Source of the DNA: Aurelia coerulea
Lineage: Eukaryota; Cnidaria; Scyphozoa; Semaeostomeae; Ulmaridae
Assembly: GCA_039566865.1 (NCBI GenBank)
Contig: CM076955.1
Span: forward strand, 22,779,001 to 22,843,000
Direction: 5' to 3'
Length of the DNA: 64,000 nt
Below, piece by piece: positions 58,301-64,000 of this stretch; within the stretch, counting starts at the first letter, position 1; every line of letters starts with the position of its first letter. The position numbers and the translations under genes were made by a program. Below the pieces are notes generated by a model. That model saw nothing but the letters and a program-made list of their open reading frames with translations, was not told the DNA's origin and ran no database searches.

Positions 58301-58389
58301 GTTGGGCCAACTGATGAACCATCAGGCCAGCGAATCTCAGTATTGGAAGAGGATTGCTGGTTTTGTTGCATTGAAATTCTTGATGCCAT
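49314..58389 (-). CDS. MEIOB: MEIOB, meiosis-specific OB-fold protein, 13 exons
   Basis: Single-strand DNA-binding RPA1-like protein; in mammals it works with SPATA22 and RPA in meiotic recombination. Exons: 58389-58240, 57810-57753, 57380-57249, 56753-56678, 56287-56095, 53920-53820, 53494-53442, 53154-53059, 52465-52370, 51386-51230, 50621-50438, 50121-50035, 49418-49314 (TGA). All GT-AG and phase-consistent, about 495 residues (human about 470). OB-fold signatures: FTIRDSPEDFINISCWGG, SFRIGD, LPVKESGDYYTLADVIANG, WDNELNEM, NPDIPEA. The C-terminal OB fold has a zinc knuckle, CCSC then CNNDHC (about residues 371-391). Exon 1 is supported by phase and position rather than motif. Two introns carry insertions, and exon 52465-52370 ends inside a minisatellite. 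Confidence 0.92.
49450..49722. mobile_element. TTAA-flanked MITE, intact 273-bp copy
   Basis: TTAAAGAGCCATTATCACCC at the left is inverted at the right as gggtgataatggctttttaa, with further pairing (gtcctttgcggacacgcta / tagcgtgcctgcaaagaac). TTAA at both ends is the piggyBac target site. Non-coding. It lies in the last MEIOB intron. Relatives: 24534-25057 and 5560-5718. Confidence 0.85.
49800..49920. mobile_element. 121-bp near-perfect palindrome with 8-bp target duplication
   Basis: Centred on base 49860, the two 60-base arms pair with only two mismatches (one near 49839, one near the centre). The ends read tagcctgcgtgcagactcta and its complement. gctgatgg flanks it exactly at 49792-49799 and 49921-49928, an 8-bp target duplication. 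This is a minimal MITE, probably moved by a hAT-type transposase. Transcribed in the MEIOB intron it would fold into a very stable hairpin. Confidence 0.9.
51440..51593 (-). pseudogene. Two extra partial copies of a MEIOB exon start
   Basis: Upstream (in transcript sense) of the functional exon 51386-51230, which opens VENIQDLFSIEELQDK, the minus strand repeats VENIQDLFTTEELQDKI (51491-51440) and ENICDLFKLEK (51593-51555, then gtaaag). Each has diverged and is short of the full exon. They look like tandem duplications of the exon's 5' part with its acceptor. Joining either instead of the main exon is not supported by family comparison. Confidence 0.75.
51607..52123. mobile_element. Inverted-repeat MITE, family A copy 2
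   Basis: cataggctccaaatctttaa (51607) and the complement of the right end tttggaacctatg (to 52123) form the same termini as the element at 5941-6413. Inner pairs include attcaatgacctatttcttt / aattgaaaataggtcacag. No target duplication is evident. Located between MEIOB exons 52370 and 51386. Confidence 0.7.
52221..52380 (-). repeat. 16-bp minisatellite, ten copies, carrying a splice donor
   Basis: Exactly ten copies of tataccattgatagaa. On the minus strand each reads CAATG|GTATATTC, and the first copy met by transcription supplies the donor of MEIOB exon 52465-52370. Since 16 is not a multiple of 3, use of the next copies would shift the frame, except every third one. Confidence 0.95.
52712..52853. 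repeat. Tandem pair of about 70-bp units
   Basis: Two copies of a unit containing tactcttcggtaa, a G-run, cgtaaagtggatt, aaaacctcctgagcaa and cacagtcaat. They differ mainly in G-run length. They lie in a MEIOB intron and have no function that I can see. Confidence 0.85.
53975..55205 (-). mobile_element. hAT transposon with TIRs and target duplication
   Basis: cagggaccgcggagc at 53975 is inverted at the right end (gctccgcggtccgtg, to 55205) with one mismatch in 15. tcctgtgc (53967-53974) and tcctgtgg (55206-55213) flank it, a 7/8 match and the 8-bp length of hAT insertions. At 1231 bp it is too short for a full transposase, and only the C-terminal dimerisation region remains. A small palindrome (ctgggggcgaagcccccag) lies near the left end. 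It sits in the MEIOB intron between exons 56095 and 53920. Confidence 0.88.
54482..55083 (-). pseudogene. hAT transposase C-terminal remnant (ZMYM1-like)
   Basis: The minus-strand frame shows the hAT dimerisation signature ATSATGERSFSLARRLKTWL, then MSQKRFNNLAILHNHK. A short segment upstream (YDSERVGGHFGLMKNK) is in a different frame, so there is at least one frameshift near a T-run around 55020. The N-terminal zinc finger and most of the catalytic core are missing. It cannot encode an active enzyme. Confidence 0.85.
57560..57712 (+). mobile_element. LINE-type 3' tail ending in (TGAA)n
   Basis: A short AT-rich segment (tgtaatgtattgtaatactt, aataaatata) ends in about five tgaa/atga units (57682-57712). 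Such 3' ends with microsatellite tails are typical of truncated CR1/L2-type retroposons. No reverse transcriptase survives. It lies about 40 bp from MEIOB exon 57810-57753. Confidence 0.45.
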
Positions 58390-60150
58390 CGAGTTTGGTG
58401 CTGTCTTTAAAGAAATAACAACAAATAATAAAGTTTGATTTTCTTAATTTCTTATATTTCTGTTGCAGAGAATCATGCAGAGAATGTACGCATGGGCTGC
58501 TGCACTTGGCAAATTCCAATAACGAAACCTTTAGAAACCCAAATAAAGCATAAATCAATGAATAAATACCTGAAGATTTCTTCGATGCAACAGCCGTGAT
58601 CTTTTTAGGCCTAAATTTTGATCGTGTTGTTTCGTAATCACGTCAGCAAAATTGAAATTGGCGCGAAAAATCATTCATTCGGTCCCAGTCTCCTTTTAAA
58701 ATTCATTCTTGTTTTACCAACAATGCGTGGCTTGATCGACTGATTACATGTTGTACGAGAGTGTACGAGAGTTCGTGATATTTTTGGATTACTACGGCCC
58801 CAAATTGTATGTAGCATTTATGTAAAATTGTATGCAGTTAAGCTTTTTCGAAACAATGCCATGGGGTTGTGTTAGTCTTTTGCTCCTCATGGTATCGTCC
58901 TTGTAGTATTGTAAAGTTTGTAGGCAGAGTACAGTAATCCGTAACATGTATTGTAAATTTTTAATGGAATATAAAAAAGGACTACAAAAGAGTTGAGGGT
59001 CCTTGTTCAGTGAGGCTAGCTGGAGGGTCGCAAAATGCTAGAAACTTTCAATTTTTAATTCAAGCTCGATTACTGAACCATAAAATTAATTCAATTAAAT
59101 TCATATTTTATTCTGAAACTTAAGGAATAATTCATGCAGTTTTACTGCTAATGAAAACAAAGCTAAAATAACGCTTGTTTTTTATGAAAATGCCTATAGC
59201 TAAACTTCTAAATTGATACACTGAAGGAAATTTACAAAAGCAATACAACAAATCATCTTCAAACTCAAGTACGACGGAATAGCAAAAATAAGGATATTAT
59301 TATCTGCGATATTTCACGAATACGAGAGTTAATGACTATATTGTGTTCTTGTCTAATAATATATTCAACAACCTCCCCACAGACAGCGTACATTGTACAA
59401 ATGTTCTACATCAGTATGAACAATATGATGTCCTAAAGTTTATGGCCTACCAAATGTAAAAACAGAATACTAAAAAGCTACTAATGTAAGGCAATATGCC
59501 AATACTAACGCATTACTATGCAATGCTAAAAAGTACGTTGCGAATAAAGATACAAAGAAAACCAGAGTTAAGAAAATAAAACTACACGATCAAACAAGGT
59601 TATTTTCTCACTCGTGCACGGTATGGTACTTACTATAGTGAACTTGCAAGGAACAAAGAATTGTTTTCACAGAAAATACAAAACACTGAAAATACTGCAC
59701 ATTGCAACAAATCTTTGCTTGAAGAAACATTCACTTTGTTGGTTGAACAGGCGTACTAAAAATGCAACGATGCCGAAGAAGACATTATCACTTTTTGTAT
59801 AAAGTGTGGGTGGTTTATCTTTCCCCTCAGCAGACTCACGTTACGTCACTTAGAAAGAAATCTTGTAGTCTAATCACGTGATGTTTGACAGCCCGCTTAC
59901 ACTGTACCGGTGCAGCTTTGGATCCGCAACCAATTTTACCGGATCAGCCCGCCACCCACACGTTATACATTGCTCATGCTAACCAGTGACACTATTGTGC
60001 TTACTACCGTATAATGTTATTTCGGAGCAGGCTAAATGCTTTTCAACTGCAACCATTTTGTAGCAAACCAAAAATGTACGAGTACAGTGCAAATTTGGTC
60101 TTGTTTTTGACAATAAAGCATATCGGTATTAAAGTTCCATCATAGTCACT
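58390..60150. other. Intergenic, MEIOB promoter side
   Basis: Upstream of the MEIOB start at 58389. It holds no exon I can support. The phrase catggtatcgtccttgta near 58889 recurs near 62739, which hints at a shared retroelement 3' sequence, but no element can be delimited. Confidence 0.4.
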
Positions 60151-60431
60151 AGCGAAGAAGATTAACGTGGTACGGTCATTTATTAAGACTACCAGAAGAC
60201 ACATCAGCAAGAAAATCATTGAAGGAAGCGAAAAAGCCCTGTAAAAAACCAAGAGGTGGACAAAAATTAACATGGCTGAGACAAATAGAAAAGGATTTAG
60301 AAAAAGTTGAATTTAATACAGTATTGAAAAACAGAGATGGAAGTTTCAAAACAGTGAGAGTAAAAGAACATGAAATGGCAGAAAATAGACATATTTGGAG
60401 ACTAATAGTGGACCGCGCAATGTCTCTATAA
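60151..60431 (+). pseudogene. LINE ORF2 C-terminal fragment
   Basis: The plus-strand frame reads RRLTWYGHLLRLPEDTSARK, KKPRGGQKLTWLRQIEKDLE, AENRHIWRLIVDRAMSL then stop. This is the pattern (R.L.W.GH..R, GG.K..WL..I..DL, A..R..WR..V..A) found after the reverse transcriptase in many animal LINE ORFs. The reverse transcriptase itself is absent. It lies just downstream of the ADAP stop codon, in the opposite orientation. Confidence 0.7.
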
Positions 60432-60578
60432 TAGACGGAAAGCGTAATTGATGATAGTCACTATATGGTTCCATACATACAGGAGTGGCATGCTAAGGAT
60501 TGCTAAGTAGCTTGGCTAAATATACATGTTATAAAAACGCATAAGAGTATTAAAAAAGGCGATAAATAAGCAGTTAGA

Positions 60579-63500
60579 TTAGGAGCTACCAGCTGAGTCA
60601 CTTGATGAAATCGACAATTGGGACACTGCAGAAACAACGGACATCCTGTCATTTCTATTTTGATCAAGTGGTTCTGTTTCAATGGCCTTTTTAAAAGCCC
60701 TCATCCAATTTTCCATTTCTTCTTTCGATTCAGCACCAAAATTAAATACCCGTTCAGGGGTTTGAACCATAAATGGATGGGGTTCATCGGGGTGTTTCCC
60801 ATCTACCCCTTCAGCTACACTGTAAAGCTCAGGTGATGGTCGAAGTTTCACTTCTTTCTTCGGAGTTGGGTCCTGTAAAAACGAAGCAACTCTTTCATAT
60901 CGTACGCTTTCATGTAATATGGTACTAAATATTGAAAATTGAGAAAATCATAAGGCCTCTTTACTCAACGCACAAATCATCTCTTGATCAAGCGTACGAT
61001 AACGTATAACGAGTACATGTTCCAAATTTGTGAAATACAAATATTAATTCGTTTACGGTACTTTAATATTTTGCTTTTACTATTTTCAATAACTGTGTAG
61101 TGTTGGAATATCAAAGAGGCACAATTCATATAGTGCAAATATATGAGAAACCCAAAATTGACTTTGATTTGATCTTAAATTGCAATTTTGAAACAAAAGA
61201 TACAAATAAAAGACGAGACTCTCTTGACGTTGGGTGTTTGAATGTCCGTCCAAAAAGCAATCATGTGAACTGAGATAAATATGATGAACTTCTAAAATAA
61301 TCTAAAAAAAATCTAAAATAAATTTTGGTTTACCATCACATTTGTAAAATATGAAAACTTGTTTGGTTCGACAGTAATCCATCTCTGTATGTAGCGATCA
61401 TTTTCCTAAAAGAGGTAAGATATGAAAAAATGAACTAAACTTATATAAACAAGCGTAACCAAAATCAATCCAATAGAAATACCGCGAAGATCTAGCTCAA
61501 GATAAGGTAACTTAAATGCAAGGATTAATTGCATCAAAAATCAAATAATTTCTATTCCGACCAATTTTCACCTTCAACTAACACACTTATGAGGATAGAA
61601 ATTGAGATATATTGAGAAATTGCCAACCAAAAACAGCAATTCGAGCGAAGTTTGTTTTCAGTTACGTGACCATACACCGTGAGATCCATGACTTGCAAAA
61701 ATTAAAAGATTGGTGCTTAAGAAACTTACCTTTGGGCCACTTTTCTTTACGAATCCTTCCTTAATGTAATCTCTTGATAATAGTCGGCTGATCTGCACAA
61801 AACACATATAAAAAATGATAAATGACATATGGTGTGGCATGATGGTGTGGCATGATGGTCTTATTCATAAACTAAAACGATGTGGTGTTTCAGGACAACT
61901 TCTTTCTCTCATCCAAAGTTTTCCTAAGGATCAAAAGCAGCGAACTGTTTTGAACGGATAGTGTTCTAATTGGGGAGATATTTCTGATGGCTTGTGGTAT
62001 TCATGATGCAATAGGCCCATACCTTTCCCAAGTAAAGGTCGGTCTCAGCAGACTAAATTTCCACAAATTCAAGCTCAATTTTAGGGACACCATAAACCCA
62101 ATGTGCCCAACGAATGGCAGTACTGAGGATAAGAAGCACTGTAATTGCCCTTCCTTCTGACATTCAAAGACGAGATCTTCTCGCTAGCATTTCAGTAGTA
62201 TTACGACCATTTGTTTCAATCAATAGCCTTTCTAAAAACGCTTTTGAACAAATTTTATTGTGTGGTGACAAAGACCTCTCTAATGACGTTAATAAAAATA
62301 TACAAACTGACTCTAGATTTCATCCATAAACAGGTTGGTTTGAAGATATATTTGAGCACGCCACTCAGCCATAAAGAATTTCCTTTTCCCCTTTTAAGTC
62401 TGTTTTACATTGGATATTGGGTAATTCAGTGTGTATAATAGTGTGAATGATAATTAATTCACACTTAAGTTGCCGTCTTTCAATGTTGTGAAAAGTAACC
62501 CTGACTTGGTAGCACGGGCGCGGTATTTTGAGCGAAGGCGACTCTCGGCGGGGAGCGGTAACGTCAGCAGTTGTTGTCGCTGTTTTTCTTTCAGCTGGGA
62601 TCCCGTTGTTCAGCATCATCATCTATGGTTGCCTGACATCCAATGTGAAACAAAGTAGCCTTTTGTAACGGTATCTGATTGTATATTTAGGTTTAATTTA
62701 GTTGCCTGTGTTTAAGTTAATCATGGTCTTCTGCTTCACATGGTATCGTCCTTGTATGAAGTAAAGGAGTTGGTAAGTGTTGTTTAAGTAATTTTATTTC
62801 TGTAAATTCTTACACTGAATATGAAACAAAATCGTAAATCACTGTATCAAGAATCAACAAATCATAATCATTCACTAAATACTTCATTAGAGCATTATCC
62901 AACCCAGCCCTATAACCAAGACTTTGATTCAGGAAAATGACAAAAAAATGAAACACTTACATTTGGGTCTGATTCGTCTAAATTGAGAGCTTTCAATTTT
63001 GCTGCTCGAATTGATAAAAACCAATCTACTATGTCCTGCAAAAAAAGAGGATATGGTTTGAACTGCAAAAAATGACATTTAATGATTTTCTGATTAAAAA
63101 ACAAAGAATAGAAAGAGGTCAAATCATCGTAGTAACATCATGCATGGATATTTAAGTGGGGAGAGAAGTCTGAAATAACTGGAAGAATGAGGTATTTTAT
63201 ACATTTTCACTTAATGGACACACAAGATAATAATAATTTCAAATAATTCCAAGTTGTCTGATACAACATCTATAAATTGCCTTTGAACATGAAAGAAACG
63301 ATCTAAATCTACGCTCGCACAGCAGATTCCAAATAATTGATTTCTAAATCCTAAAATTACTTTGTCCGTACATGTTGAACCTTCATAGAAATTTGATCAT
63401 TAAGTAATCAGACTTTGGTCCAGTGTTTGGTTTATACTGGCCTGTCAAGAGATTATATAAATTCGATTGGTGCATCCAGTAGATCTTCATAAGGAGTGTG

Positions 63501-63882
63501 CATTTTGTTACCATGACAATATACTGTAACTAGCTTAAACCAAACCAGGTTATCGAATGATGGGGCCTTCTGATTGGTCAATCCAAAGAGTCAAATGCAT
63601 CTGATTGGTTGCAATTTAACCTCATTTAGATAACACTGCCTTAATCTAACTTTCATTCAGTGTAAATGGGGGGGGAATGGGGTAAAAATCGAAGATGTAA
63701 ATCACCTTGCCACTTTCTGCATGAACATAAATACTGCGTTCACATTGTTTCTTTATTTTTCCCTTCTTTTCTTTTTCTTCAGGGGCAGTGATTTCCATGC
63801 TGAAGAATTTATCGGTTTTCTTGTCACTGCATAGGATTACGTTCACTTGTTTTATGTCCATTCTTTTGATTGGACTCAAATC
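60579..63882 (-). CDS. ADAP: ADAP-type ArfGAP with dual PH domains, 3' part
   Basis: Centaurin-alpha family: a phosphoinositide-binding GTPase activator for Arf. Visible exons: 63882-63706, 63035-62961, 61792-61730, 61405-61334, 60872-60579 (TAA), all phase 0. The first two carry the end of PH domain 1 (SIYVHAESGKDIVDWFLSIR). The next three carry a complete PH domain 2, from SRDYIKEGFVKKSGPK through RYIQRWITVEPNKFSYF to ERVFNFGAESKEEMENWMRA. A Ser-rich tail follows (SVVSAVSQLSISSSDSAG). The LSR.Y.KEG...K.GPK link matches ADAP1/2. The ArfGAP zinc finger and first PH start lie right of the window. ADAP1 versus ADAP2 is not resolved. Confidence 0.85.
61836..62345 (+). pseudogene. Internally deleted LINE reverse-transcriptase remnant
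   Basis: The plus strand shows VWHDGLIHKLKRCGVSGQLL, then SFPKDQKQRTVLNG, a thumb/palm stretch typical of LINE reverse transcriptases. After a gap and frame changes come VGLSRLNFHKFKLNFRDTIN and DIQRRDLLASISVVLRPFV, the post-RT tail of such ORFs. The two halves are fused by a deletion. It lies in the ADAP intron between exons 62961 and 61792, in opposite orientation to the gene. Confidence 0.75.
63300..63485. mobile_element. Diverged relative of MITE family B
   Basis: cgctcgcacagcagattcca, ttgatttctaaatc and the end cagtgtttggtttatactgg ... ggtgcatcc correspond to the interior and right end of the inverted-repeat element at 39920-40543. Only one side is recognisable. It lies in the ADAP intron before exon 63035. 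Confidence 0.5.
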
Positions 63883-64000
63883 CTGCAAATAATTGATAAT
63901 TTTACATGTATGGGATTATATTCACTAGCTTCCCATAAAAATATAAGTAAAACAGCTTTAAACTACGTGCAGCATTTCTAAAAAGCTTTTACTCAAGTTT

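Overview
The window is nuclear DNA from an invertebrate metazoan. It is AT-rich, all genes are split by GT-AG introns, introns are far longer than exons, and there is a dense load of short inverted-repeat transposons. The conserved proteins (transglutaminase, ecdysoneless/ECD, TMC channel, DHRS7B, ATPAF2, MEIOB, ADAP) are an animal set. The cnidarian/sponge-like flavour of the repeats is only an impression; I cannot fix the phylum. All exon models below were built by hand from splice sites, reading phase and recalled family motifs, with no alignment run.

Layout, left to right. 2-304: palindromic MITE cut by the window edge. 1114-7797 (+): transglutaminase, 5' end outside. 8836-17779 (-): complete 16-exon ECD, tail-to-tail with the transglutaminase. 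18978-39209 (-): complete 18-exon TMC channel gene of about 20 kb whose introns hold many nested transposons. 41041-44189 (-): complete 4-exon DHRS7B, head-to-head with ATPAF2 (+, to 49160). 49314-58389 (-): complete 13-exon MEIOB, tail-to-tail with ATPAF2 about 150 bp away. 60579 to the right edge (-): the 3' half of an ADAP-type ArfGAP.

The genes do not form a pathway: protein crosslinking, p53/splicing-linked ECD, ion channel, lipid/retinoid-type reductase, mitochondrial F1 assembly, meiotic recombination and Arf/phosphoinositide signalling. They are linked only by position. DHRS7B and ATPAF2 probably share a promoter region.

The most unusual material is structural. Tandem duplications sit directly on splice sites: a MEIOB donor lies inside a 10 x 16-bp minisatellite, a TMC donor is duplicated as a 23-bp tandem, a transglutaminase acceptor is doubled, and the start of one MEIOB exon is present three times. 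Several transposons have readable ends and target-site duplications: a hAT element with a decayed transposase, a hAT MITE, a 121-bp near-perfect palindrome with 8-bp duplications, a 518-bp foldback with 9-bp duplications, TTAA-flanked MITEs (one carrying a tRNA-derived SINE) and a 2.7-kb foldback about 23 bp from a TMC splice donor. I see no bacterial, phage, CRISPR or gene-cluster system. Intron stretches not listed below show nothing I can support.
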